A stretch of DNA of 10,360 bases, taken from assembly GCA_030826005.1 (NCBI GenBank), contig JAPJOW010000151.1:1-10360 (forward strand), given 5' to 3'. Both the position numbers and the translations under genes were made by a program. Positions within the stretch are counted from its first letter, which is position 1. Each line of letters starts with the position of its first letter. The stretch comes from Aliterella sp. RAGGC_92. Lineage in GTDB: Bacteria > Cyanobacteriota > Cyanobacteriia > Cyanobacteriales > Chroococcidiopsidaceae. Below are positions 1 through 6,706 of this stretch, in pieces. The notes beneath the pieces were generated by a model that was given only the letters and a program-made list of their open reading frames with translations, ran no database searches and had not been told where the DNA came from.

Positions 1-1538
1 AATTGCGGTGCTAGTTCTAAGTCGAGATTACTTAAATTTTGTTTGACTATATCTTGTTGTTTTTGGGCTTCTATTTTGAGCTTATTTATTTCTTCTAAAA
101 CTTCATTTTCTACTGCTTTTAAGTTGGCTAAAGCTGCATTTTTTTGCTCTTGAGTTTCTTTTTGAATATTCGCTAACTGTTTGTTTAAGTCTACTTGAAC
201 TTGCTGGAAACTCTGTAATATTTTAGTTTTCTCTTGTTGCAATTGAGCTTGAAACTGAGGAGCAAGTTCGCGTCCTAAATTCTCAATATCTTGCACTAAC
301 GAACTTTGACTATTTGCTGTTGCTGTTTGTAATTGGCTGAGACGTTCTTTAAATTCTGCTTCTGCGCGTTGAAAATTTTGCAGCACCATATCTTTTTGCT
401 TCTGCAATTCGCTTTGCAACTGAGGAGCAAGCTTTGCTCTTGATTGTTCCAAATTTTGAACTAACAGCTTTTGTCTAGCTTCTACTTCTATTTGCAAGTT
501 ACTTAATTGCTCAATAAAATCTGCTTCCGATTGTTCTATATTGTGCAGAGCTATATCTTTTTGTTCTTGTAAAGCCGTTCTAATTTGAGGCGCAAACTCT
601 GTATTTAACTGGCGGAGATTTTGCGTTAATAGATTGTGTCTAGTATCTATTTCTATTTGCAGCTTTTTCAGCTTTTCTATAAAATCTGCTTCTAATTGTT
701 GGAGATTTTGCAAAATCTCTGCTTTTTTTTCTTGCAAATCTGCTTGCAGTCGATCTGGAAAATCTATTCCGATTTGTTCTAGATTCTGCACGATTGATTG
801 CTGCTTTTCTTCGGTTTTAATTTCTAATTGACTTAGAGCTTTAGTAAATCTAGCTTCCGACTGTTTGAGATTTGCGACTATTTCATCTTTTTGTTGCTGA
901 AGCTGAGTTATTTCTTGAGGGAGTTCTGCTCTTAATTGAGTTAAATCTTTCAAAATTAAAAAGTGCTGCTTTTGCGCGTCGTTTTGTAATTCCTGCAACC
1001 GCTCGGCAAAGCTAGTTTCTGATTGTTCTAAAGTGTATTTTGTTCTATTAATTTGGGTTTCTAAATTTGTTATCAATTGTTGTTTTGTGCGATTCAAATC
1101 TGCTTGATGCTTAGACAACTGTTCTTTTTGCGCTGCTATTTCCTGATGCAAGTTATCAGCATCATTATTTAGCTCGTCGGCGGTATCTTGAGCAGAAATT
1201 ATTGTATTTTCAACGGCACTATTTGCTTCGGCAAGTTTAGTTTCTAATACTTTGAGTTCGTGGAAATTATTTTTAACAACTTCTGCTAATTGTTTGACTA
1301 CCTTGCGCCGGATGGCAAATAAAGTTGCGATCGCAATTACCAATAACAACACCAAAGCGCCTAGTAGTATATTAAAGATTGTAACGGTGCGATTAAAATC
1401 TCTAGCTTGAGTTTGTACTACCGAACTTTGCGGTGGATTTTGCGCTAAAACAGGCGAAAAACCGGATAATAAGCTCAAAGACAGCAGGAAAGTAATACTG
1501 TTACGCGGTATTGAGTAGTGTTTAAGGTTGCGCTTCAT
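1..1538 (-). CDS. Membrane-anchored coiled-coil repeat protein, C-terminus beyond window
   Basis: The minus-strand frame is open from an ATG at 1538 to the left edge: 512 complete codons, with no stop in my codon-by-codon reading, so the gene is 3'-partial. A GGGAG ribosome site at 1547-1551, 8 nt upstream, supports this start. The N-terminus looks like a signal peptide (basic MKRNLKH, hydrophobic 15-27, SPVLA then QN, possible cleavage after A32). A transmembrane helix follows at about 53-76, then RRK at 77-79. By the positive-inside rule the long remainder would lie in the cytoplasm. From about residue 80 onward it is almost pure heptad/hendecad-like helix rich in Gln, Glu, Lys and Leu, with no Cys or Trp seen. 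Residues 227-446 form four 55-residue repeats, with degenerate copies either side. I recognise no catalytic domain. The organisation resembles bacterial coiled-coil-rich structural proteins, but the function is unknown. The gene lies 51 nt downstream of the methyltransferase gene and may belong to its transcript. Confidence 0.88.
   Translation of the reverse strand, partial: MKRNLKHYSIPRNSITFLLSLSLLSGFSPVLAQNPPQSSVVQTQARDFNRTVTIFNILLGALVLLLVIAIATLFAIRRKVVKQLAEVVKNNFHELKVLETKLAEANSAVENTIISAQDTADELNNDADNLHQEIAAQKEQLSKHQADLNRTKQQLITNLETQINRTKYTLEQSETSFAERLQELQNDAQKQHFLILKDLTQLRAELPQEITQLQQQKDEIVANLKQSEARFTKALSQLEIKTEEKQQSIVQNLEQIGIDFPDRLQADLQEKKAEILQNLQQLEADFIEKLKKLQIEIDTRHNLLTQNLRQLNTEFAPQIRTALQEQKDIALHNIEQSEADFIEQLSNLQIEVEARQKLLVQNLEQSRAKLAPQLQSELQKQKDMVLQNFQRAEAEFKERLSQLQTATANSQSSLVQDIENLGRELAPQFQAQLQQEKTKILQSFQQVQVDLNKQLANIQKETQEQKNAALANLKAVENEVLEEINKLKIEAQKQQDIVKQNLSNLDLELAPQ
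201..860 (-). repeat. Four tandem 165-bp coding repeats (55 residues each)
   Basis: Inside the coiled-coil gene four units of exactly 165 bp follow head to tail on the minus strand: 860-696, 695-531, 530-366 and 365-201. Each encodes 55 residues. Shared features are an opening like SEADFIEQLSNLQIE, a central LVQNLEQ-type stretch, a hydrophobic-Ala-Pro-Gln turn near unit position 34-37, and an ending like LQKQKDMVLQNFQ. A diverged 54-residue copy precedes them (1022-861). After them comes a partial copy of about 29 residues (200-114), then the start of another unit (113-3), so the array probably continues past the left edge. The units differ throughout, so they are old duplications at protein level and not recent DNA copies. 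Confidence 0.85.
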
Positions 1539-1589
1539 GGAAATATCTCCCGTGCCTATGAGCCAGATTGAGAAATCGCTTATCTTAAT

Positions 1590-2234
1590 TTAGGATAAAC
1601 TTTCTGGGGTTATCGATGTTTCTAGTTGAAAGATAACAGAAAGGTTGTTTGCAGGCATAGCAACGGTTTTGACTAAAGCAAACTGTTGGGATTTGGCAAC
1701 TTCTATTACTTTATCTAAATCTCTCACACCCCAAAGGGGGTTTTGACTACGCAAACTTTCATCAAAGGCTTCATTGCTTGGTGCTGTATGCTTTCCGTCG
1801 CGAGTAAAAGGGCCATAAAGATACAAAATACCACCTGGAGGCAAAATTCGCCTCGCACCAGCTATTAAGCCTAAGCAAGCTTCCCAAGGGGCAATGTGAA
1901 TCATGTTAATATTGGCGATCGCGCTAATTGGTTCGACATTACCTAATTCCCAATTTGGCTGACAAGCATCTAGAGCTATTGGTAAGTATAAGTTTTCGCA
2001 TTTAGCGTCACTTCTCCAAGCATTAATACTAGCAAGGGCTAAAGGATTGATATCCGAAGGTAGCCACTTACGAGGTTGTAAGCGAGGCGCAAAAAATACC
2101 GCGTGTTCTCCCGTACCGCTAGAAATTTCTAAAACTGTGCCAGTAGGAGGCAATACTTCTAAAAGAACATTTAAAATTGCTTCGCGGTTGCGTTCGGTAG
2201 CAGGCGCGTATTGTCTAGCATCAGGGTTATTCAA
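1590..2234 (-). CDS. DUF938 family SAM-dependent methyltransferase
   Basis: A 214-residue protein with a class I methyltransferase fold. Motif I is VLEISSGTGEH (about 34-44), which binds S-adenosylmethionine. An acidic loop follows at WLPSDINP (57-64), then the NMIHIAPWEA stretch (110-119) characteristic of the DUF938 (METTL26-like) family, and GARRILPPGGILYLYGPF further on. The substrate of this family is not established, so I name none. The start is TTG at 2234: no ATG or GTG lies nearby, the frame is closed by TAG at 2250-2252, and the NNPDARQYAPATERNR opening matches how family members begin. An AGAAGG (2246-2251) 11 nt upstream may serve as ribosome site. The gene overlaps the end of the upstream DUF393 gene by 8 nt, suggesting translational coupling. 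The family call is firm; the exact start is slightly less so. Confidence 0.9.
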   Translation of the reverse strand: MNNPDARQYAPATERNREAILNVLLEVLPPTGTVLEISSGTGEHAVFFAPRLQPRKWLPSDINPLALASINAWRSDAKCENLYLPIALDACQPNWELGNVEPISAIANINMIHIAPWEACLGLIAGARRILPPGGILYLYGPFTRDGKHTAPSNEAFDESLRSQNPLWGVRDLDKVIEVAKSQQFALVKTVAMPANNLSVIFQLETSITPESLS

Positions 2235-2685
2235 CTTTACAGCGCCCTTCTAGGTTACATTCAAGTCTTTGAGTGCGAGTGGCGATAACGGTTGCTAAAT
2301 CTGGTCTTCCAGTCAGTTTAAGCCGCCAATTAGCCCATATACCATACAGCGTATCAGCAAGAGAACCAATTATCGGTAGCTTGGTAATAGCGTAAACCCA
2401 TCCCATCCCCAAAGCTTCGTAAACGCGGCGAAATACCTCTACATTTTTGACTACCGTACCGTCAGGAAGTACGGCGTGGATTCTTCCCATAGCTGTCTCA
2501 AAGTCAATATTGCCATTGTCTTCGCTCTTATAGGAGTCGTCAGCTATATCTACAAAAGCAACTAATCCTCGTCCTGCATCTTTTTTCTGTAAAAAGTTGA
2601 CTTCCCGCAAGCACAAAGGGCATTCACCATCGTATAAAAGCTTAATTTGCCAAGGTGTAGTTAGTTTAGTTGTGGCTAAGGGCAT
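2227..2685 (-). CDS. DUF393 (DCC family) thiol-disulfide oxidoreductase-like protein
   Basis: A 152-residue protein of the DUF393/DCC (YuxK-like) family. The signature is the N-terminal LLYDGECPLCLREVNFL (about 16-32): an Asp-Gly-x-Cys-x-x-Cys element with C22 and C25, placed like a thioredoxin-type active site. Later family segments include VAFVDIADDS, a MGRIHAVLPDGTVVKNVEVF stretch and the YAITKLPIIGSLADTLYGIWA region, hydrophobic enough to contact a membrane. A role in thiol-disulfide exchange is inferred from the CxxC; no partner is known to me. Two further cysteines lie near the C-terminus (ECNLEGRCKVE). The ATG at 2685 is the first start after the intergenic region and has no obvious Shine-Dalgarno. 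The gene probably heads a minus-strand transcript that continues into the DUF938 gene. Confidence 0.88.
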   Translation of the reverse strand: MPLATTKLTTPWQIKLLYDGECPLCLREVNFLQKKDAGRGLVAFVDIADDSYKSEDNGNIDFETAMGRIHAVLPDGTVVKNVEVFRRVYEALGMGWVYAITKLPIIGSLADTLYGIWANWRLKLTGRPDLATVIATRTQRLECNLEGRCKVE

Positions 2686-2852
2686 AAATATAAATTAACA
2701 TTACTTAACTATCTTAATAAAAATTAATTAAAAATATAATGGCTATCGATCGAGGCAAAAATCAAGCGATCGCTTAGAACTATGACCTTAGGTAGAATGT
2801 TTTTAAGCAAAGGCGCGATGTATTGAAATAAGACAGTTTAAGGAGTAATCCC
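2686..2852. promoter_or_regulatory. Divergent intergenic promoter region (DUF393 / YfcG-like)
   Basis: This 167-bp gap separates two divergent genes and must hold promoters for both. The left two thirds (about 2686-2745) is very AT-rich. On the plus strand there is a perfect TATAAT at 2735-2740 and a TAGAAT at 2793-2798, either a possible -10 element for the glutathione transferase gene; neither has a convincing TTGACA at the right distance. The only HIP1 copy outside genes in this window lies at 2766-2773. A strong AAGGAG at 2840-2845 sits 7 nt before the ATG at 2853. I found no clear operator palindrome. The promoter assignments are guesses from hexamers. Confidence 0.45.
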
Positions 2853-3554
2853 ATGATCGATCTTTACTATTGGACAACGCCAAACGGTCACAAGATTACG
2901 ATGTTTCTAGAGGAAGTTGAGTTACCCTACAACATTATTCCGATTAATATCGGTGCGGGCGACCAATTTAAGCCAGAATTTCTCCAAATTGCGCCTAATA
3001 ATCGGATTCCAGCGATCGTTGACAACGAACCAAGTGGCGGCGGTGAACCGATATCTGTATTTGAATCCGGGGCAATTTTGCTATATTTAGCGGAGAAAAT
3101 TGGGAAGTTAATCTCTACAGATTTGCGCGATCGCACTGCAACTTTAGAATGGTTATTCTGGCAAATGGGAGGATTAGGCCCAATGGCGGGACAAAATCAC
3201 CACTTTAACCGTTACGCACCCGAAAAAATCCCTTATGCGATCGATCGCTACGTTAATGAAACCGGGCGCTTGTATGGAGTGCTAAATAAGCGGCTAGAAA
3301 CAAGAGAATTTGTTGCGGGTAGTTATTCTATTGCAGATATCGCGTCTTATCCTTGGATTGCAGGCTACGAGATGCAGGGTCAAAATTTAGATGATTTTCC
3401 GCATTTAAAGCGCTGGTTTGAAGCAATTAAAGCACGGAGTGCAACTATTCGCGCTTACGAAAAAGCAGAGGAGTTTAAAGATCGAGCTTTGGACATTGAA
3501 AAGTCGCGGCAGATATTATTTAATCAGTCTGCAAAGACAATTGGCGGCGCGTAG
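2853..3554 (+). CDS. yfcG: YfcG-like glutathione S-transferase / disulfide-bond oxidoreductase
   Basis: A 233-residue soluble glutathione transferase family protein, very like E. coli YfcG (Nu class), which has glutathione-dependent disulfide-bond reductase activity and little classical transferase activity. Residues 1 to about 85 form the thioredoxin-like domain. TTPNGHKI contains T9 and N11, which in YfcG take the place of the usual catalytic Tyr/Ser/Cys. NNRIPAIVD carries the cis-proline P53, and the FESGAILLYLAEKIG segment (E71, S72) binds the glutathione gamma-glutamyl group. The helical C-terminal domain includes WLFWQMGGLGPMAGQNHHFN and the YSIADIASYPW N-capping region. No cysteine is present in the active-site loop, as in YfcG. 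AAGGAG 7 nt upstream supports the ATG. The hydrolase gene starts 8 nt after the stop, so the two are probably co-transcribed. The tail is about 18 residues longer than E. coli YfcG. Confidence 0.92.
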   Translation: MIDLYYWTTPNGHKITMFLEEVELPYNIIPINIGAGDQFKPEFLQIAPNNRIPAIVDNEPSGGGEPISVFESGAILLYLAEKIGKLISTDLRDRTATLEWLFWQMGGLGPMAGQNHHFNRYAPEKIPYAIDRYVNETGRLYGVLNKRLETREFVAGSYSIADIASYPWIAGYEMQGQNLDDFPHLKRWFEAIKARSATIRAYEKAEEFKDRALDIEKSRQILFNQSAKTIGGA

Positions 3555-3562
3555 TAGCTAAA

Positions 3563-4474
3563 ATGTTTCCTAGTTTTTTGCCCTACGAAGTCAGTTTACT
3601 GCAAGAGAATAATTCAATTGCTTTGGCAAAAAGTATTAAAAGAGCGCAAATTAGCACTCCTTTAAGCCCAAAAGCGATCGCAACTTCTTACGTTTGCCAA
3701 GGTACAGGAACACCAATTCTGTTATTACATGGTTTTGATAGTTCTGTTTTAGAATTTCGCGCCCTTTTGCCCCTCCTTGCTGCCCACAATCAAGTGTGGG
3801 CAGTTGATTTACTGGGGTTTGGATTTACAGAAAGGTCACGAGAAATTGATTACAATCCTAGTAGCATCAAAACTCATTTATATTCATTCTGGCAAACCTT
3901 AATTAACCGCCCAGTAGTTCTAATTGGAACATCTATGGGCGGTGCGACGGCGATAGATTTTACTGTTGCTTATCCTCCTGCTGTTGAGAAATTAGTATTA
4001 ATAAATAGTGTCGGCTTCAGTGGTGATTTTCCTTTAGGCAAATTTCTTTTTCCACCTTTAGATTATTTAGCAATTGAGTATTGGCGACAACGCAAATTGC
4101 AAGCACTATTTTTAGGTAGTAAGTTAGGAAGTTTAAAGCCTGGGGAAATTGAAGCAATTAGATGTGCTGTACTGCATTTAGAAATGAATAACTGGCAAAC
4201 TGCGATGATGAGCTTTACAAAAAGTGGCGGTTATAGCGATTTAGCAGAAAAAATTGCTCAAATTAATACGCAGACATTAATTTTGTGGGGCAAATTAGAT
4301 GAAACTTTGCCAAAAATAGACGCGCAAAAGTTTAAGAGCGCAATCGCTAATTCTCAGCTAGTATGGCTTGATTGCGGTCATGTTCCCCATTTAGAGCGAT
4401 CGCAAATTGTCGCAAATCAGTTACAGTTATTTAATAATTCCAGCAGTGAAAACTTGCTCGGCGGTCAAATTTAA
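3563..4474 (+). CDS. Alpha/beta hydrolase fold protein
   Basis: A 303-residue alpha/beta hydrolase. LLLHGFDSS (53-61) is the HGxxxS/oxyanion segment, VWAVDLLGFGFTERS follows, and the nucleophile elbow GTSMGG puts the catalytic serine at S124. LILWGKLDETLP supplies the acid D246 and LDCGHVPHLER the base H273, so a full Ser-Asp-His triad is present. A cap region lies at about 150-225 (FLFPPLDYLAIEYWRQRKL and on). No signal peptide is visible, so it is probably cytoplasmic or loosely membrane-bound. Substrate cannot be read from the sequence: esterases, C-C hydrolases, haloperoxidase-like enzymes and lipid or pigment-ester hydrolases share this pattern. The ATG lies 8 nt after the YfcG-like stop with no clear Shine-Dalgarno, suggesting coupling. 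Its last 48 bp overlap the convergent Uma2 gene, so no independent terminator fits between them. Confidence 0.88.
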   Translation: MFPSFLPYEVSLLQENNSIALAKSIKRAQISTPLSPKAIATSYVCQGTGTPILLLHGFDSSVLEFRALLPLLAAHNQVWAVDLLGFGFTERSREIDYNPSSIKTHLYSFWQTLINRPVVLIGTSMGGATAIDFTVAYPPAVEKLVLINSVGFSGDFPLGKFLFPPLDYLAIEYWRQRKLQALFLGSKLGSLKPGEIEAIRCAVLHLEMNNWQTAMMSFTKSGGYSDLAEKIAQINTQTLILWGKLDETLPKIDAQKFKSAIANSQLVWLDCGHVPHLERSQIVANQLQLFNNSSSENLLGGQI

Positions 4475-5047
4475 GTCTTTTAAAGTTGGCGACTTTATGG
4501 CTTCGCGCGCTCGAAATTGACTAACTTGATACTCGTCTTCTACTAAACTATACACAGAAATTGTTGGTTGTTTGGGGTCGCCTATATGTCGCTTACCGCC
4601 CAAACCTAAGTAGTCTACAATCCAGTATTCACCAATGCCCAAAGTTTCGTAGTCTGTAAGCTTGCGATCGTAATCATTGCGCCAATTAGTGCTGACAACT
4701 TCAATAACTAAAGGTAGAGATGAGCCTTTAGTAACAGTAGAAAACTTTTCCCATAATGGTTCTTCAGCCAGAGAGGAACTATTGACTAAAATTACATCTG
4801 GTGAGTAACAGCTATCATTGTCTGGCACTTTGACCATTACTTGCTTTGGGATAAAATAAGGAAGCTGCAATCGTCTAAATTCTAAAGTCAGTTCCGTAGC
4901 CAAAAACCCAGTAATCTGTTCGTGCTTTCCAGTTGGCTGCATTTCAACAATCGTTCCCTTGTACAGTTCATAACGTCCACCTTCAGGCTTCCACTCTAGG
5001 AACTCTGTAAACGTTGTTGTGAGCGTAGATAAGTCTTGAACAACCAT
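4427..5047 (-). CDS. Uma2 family (DUF820) PD-(D/E)XK endonuclease-like protein
   Basis: A 206-residue member of the Uma2/DUF820 family, a restriction-endonuclease-like fold highly multiplied in cyanobacteria. It opens with a typical TFTEFLEWKPEGGRYELYKGTIVEM region (13-36), then GKHEQITGFLATEL. The putative metal-binding residues are D84 in YSPDVILV and E116 in LVIEVVS, followed by K129 in the YDRKLTDYETLGIGEYWIVDY signature (126-146). These core positions are intact, so it may be an active nuclease, but the biological role of the family is poorly known. It starts at ATG 5047, 21 nt after the lnt stop on the same strand, and is probably the last gene of a gyrA-lnt-Uma2 transcript. Its C-terminal codons overlap the convergent hydrolase gene by 48 bp. 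Confidence 0.9.
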   Translation of the reverse strand: MVVQDLSTLTTTFTEFLEWKPEGGRYELYKGTIVEMQPTGKHEQITGFLATELTLEFRRLQLPYFIPKQVMVKVPDNDSCYSPDVILVNSSSLAEEPLWEKFSTVTKGSSLPLVIEVVSTNWRNDYDRKLTDYETLGIGEYWIVDYLGLGGKRHIGDPKQPTISVYSLVEDEYQVSQFRAREAIKSPTLKDLNLTAEQVFTAGIIK

Positions 5048-5068
5048 AGCTTATATTGTCTCTATTTT

Positions 5069-6706
5069 TTATAAGGTGGAGTTTCTACTATTACTTAAGG
5101 TTATCCCCAATACTATCAAGCTCGATGTTAATAGTAAGAGCATCAACCAATCACCCCAGCGCACGTACAAAGTTTTGGTTTCGCGGCGGTAAATAGTTGC
5201 AGCGTGTAATTGATATGTATTTAGCTTAGAAATCCACTCTGTTTTACCGTGAGGATTGATAATTCCCGAATAACCTGTATTTGTTGCACGTATTGCCCAG
5301 CGATCGCTCTCAATTGCCCGCATTACGTCTTGAGCGTGGTGCTGCGCGGGCATAGCGGGGCTGTAGTGGGCGTTATTAGCAGCGCTGAGGATAAATTGAC
5401 CTCCCTGGGCAGTTTGGCGGCGTAAATGTTCGCCAAAGGCGGATTCGTAACAAATACTGGCGATCGCCCGTCCAAAAGGTGTGTCAAATACTTGGTTTTC
5501 TGCGCCTGCAACTTGATGGGCTTCTAAGGGAGAAAGTCTGTCAATGAACTGCCCTAAAACTTCCGCAAACGGAATATACTCGCCTAAAGGAACTAATTTT
5601 ACTTTGTTGTAGCGGCTATAAACTTTTCCCGTACCTGTAAGCGTAAATAAACTATTTGTGTAACTGTTTCCTTGCTCCCCAAAAGCTCCCAACCAAGCAA
5701 CAACGCCTTTTTCCCTTACCGCTTGGTAGAAAGAACTATTTGGTATATCTCGCCAAAATATAGGTAATGCTCCTTCTGGTGTCAAAACTGCTTCAACTCC
5801 TTGATCGGCAAGGGTTTTGTAGCCTGTTGTATAACCTTCAATCGCGCGGCGCAAACCATCTGCATAAAGCTTGATTTCGTTCGGAATATTACCTTGAATA
5901 ATTCCAACTTTTAAGGCGGTTTCTGGGGGTTGAATTAGTGGTTGATTGGCTAAACCCCAGCCAATTAAATGCAATCCGATTAGCAAGGAAGCTGCAATTA
6001 AGTAGCCTTTTGCCCCCCTAACCCCCCAATTCTGGGGAAAACTGGATCTTAAATCCCCCAAAGTTGAGGGCTTTAGGGCGCGATCGGGGATTCGGACAAC
6101 AGGTGCATTTAACCAAGCTTCAGCAATTAACAAGTTAACTGCCACTATAGCGGTGGTGATAGCAGTAGTACCCGATATTTGACCTAAATGTAAAATAGCC
6201 ACGTTGTGGGGGCTTTGAGTATAAGCTAAGGTAGTCCACCACAAAGCGCCTTTACTCCATAGACTTTCTAAACCACACCAAAGGGTTGTCCCGACTAAAA
6301 CGCGGGTGGGGAAAGTTAAGTATTTCCCCAAAAAAGTCATAGAAGTTGCCCAAATTACTACTAAAGCCGCTCCCCATAGTGTAAGGAATGTCCAGCAAAA
6401 AGCAGCGATCGCTAAACTAGCAAGCCAGGGTACTCCCATCCAAGTCATGGGGTGAATCCCTGTAATCCACCAAATTGCTACACCGTGATAGCCAATTCCC
6501 CACAGCAAAGCACAAAGGAAAGTATTAGTTTTCCCTTCAATAATTAAAATCCATAGCGGTGCTAAAGCAATCCAAGCTAAAAACCATGCGCCAAAAGGTG
6601 CGACGGTTAAACCCATCAGCACCCCAGCAATTAGAGCAATAAATAGCGGGAGCAAACCCCCCGCTTTTAGTTGTTTACTCTGCCTCAATTTCATCATCAA
6701 TGACAT
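5069..6706 (-). CDS. lnt: Apolipoprotein N-acyltransferase
   Basis: A 545-residue integral membrane enzyme that adds the third acyl chain to the N-terminal cysteine of lipoproteins after Lgt and LspA. The N-terminal half has several hydrophobic helices (about 18-56, 62-82, 93-127, 170-197, 235-253), and a final helix lies near 520-540. Between them is the extracytoplasmic nitrilase domain. The Glu-Lys-Cys triad is recognisable: E311 in LTPEGALP, K368 in YNKVKLVPLGEYIP and C419 in SICYESAFGE. HYSPAMPAQHHAQDVMRAIE and ATNTGYSGIINPHG are further family segments. The chosen ATG lies inside the 3' end of gyrA (32-nt overlap); M4 and M5 are alternative starts, and no good ribosome site is present, pointing to coupling with gyrA translation. 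Residues about 206-233 are encoded by an inserted GC-rich dispersed repeat, in a loop between membrane helices, so the protein is somewhat longer than the usual ~510 residues. Confidence 0.94.
   Translation of the reverse strand: MSLMMKLRQSKQLKAGGLLPLFIALIAGVLMGLTVAPFGAWFLAWIALAPLWILIIEGKTNTFLCALLWGIGYHGVAIWWITGIHPMTWMGVPWLASLAIAAFCWTFLTLWGAALVVIWATSMTFLGKYLTFPTRVLVGTTLWCGLESLWSKGALWWTTLAYTQSPHNVAILHLGQISGTTAITTAIVAVNLLIAEAWLNAPVVRIPDRALKPSTLGDLRSSFPQNWGVRGAKGYLIAASLLIGLHLIGWGLANQPLIQPPETALKVGIIQGNIPNEIKLYADGLRRAIEGYTTGYKTLADQGVEAVLTPEGALPIFWRDIPNSSFYQAVREKGVVAWLGAFGEQGNSYTNSLFTLTGTGKVYSRYNKVKLVPLGEYIPFAEVLGQFIDRLSPLEAHQVAGAENQVFDTPFGRAIASICYESAFGEHLRRQTAQGGQFILSAANNAHYSPAMPAQHHAQDVMRAIESDRWAIRATNTGYSGIINPHGKTEWISKLNTYQLHAATIYRRETKTLYVRWGDWLMLLLLTSSLIVLGITLSNSRNSTL
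6009..6090 (-). repeat. GC-rich palindromic dispersed repeat inserted in lnt
   Basis: On the plus strand this tract has runs of C and G in inverted pairs: CCCCAATTCTGGGG around 6025-6038, and TAAATCCC (6050-6057) facing GGGCTTTA (7 of 8 pairing), with further C-runs just before. The composition differs sharply from the surrounding gene. Read as minus-strand codons it gives a loop containing LGDLRSSFPQNWGVRGAKG, the kind of low-information peptide that cyanobacterial C/G-run repeats encode when they land in frame. The frame of lnt stays open through it. I infer that it is one copy of a genome-wide small palindromic repeat; only one copy is in this window, so the dispersed nature is from general knowledge. 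Confidence 0.65.

Noticed and set aside
634..831. Plus-strand open frame of 65 codons, Ser/Phe/Cys-rich
   Set aside because: It is the antisense of the coiled-coil repeat gene; the Ser/Phe/Cys bias is what Glu/Gln/Leu/Lys-rich codons give when read in reverse.
1..1022. Periodic T-rich repeats that could suggest a CRISPR array or satellite
   Set aside because: The period is 165 bp, units are diverged, there are no short identical repeats with unique spacers, and the period is explained by the 55-residue protein repeat.
2047..2253. Plus-strand open frame of 68 codons
   Set aside because: Antisense to the DUF938 gene, whose conserved methyltransferase motifs occupy the same bases.
2927..3136. 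Minus-strand open frame of 69 codons
   Set aside because: Antisense to the glutathione-binding domain of the YfcG-like gene.
5323..5511. Minus-strand open frame of 62 codons inside lnt
   Set aside because: Alternate frame over the nitrilase-domain codons; no ribosome site or family resemblance.
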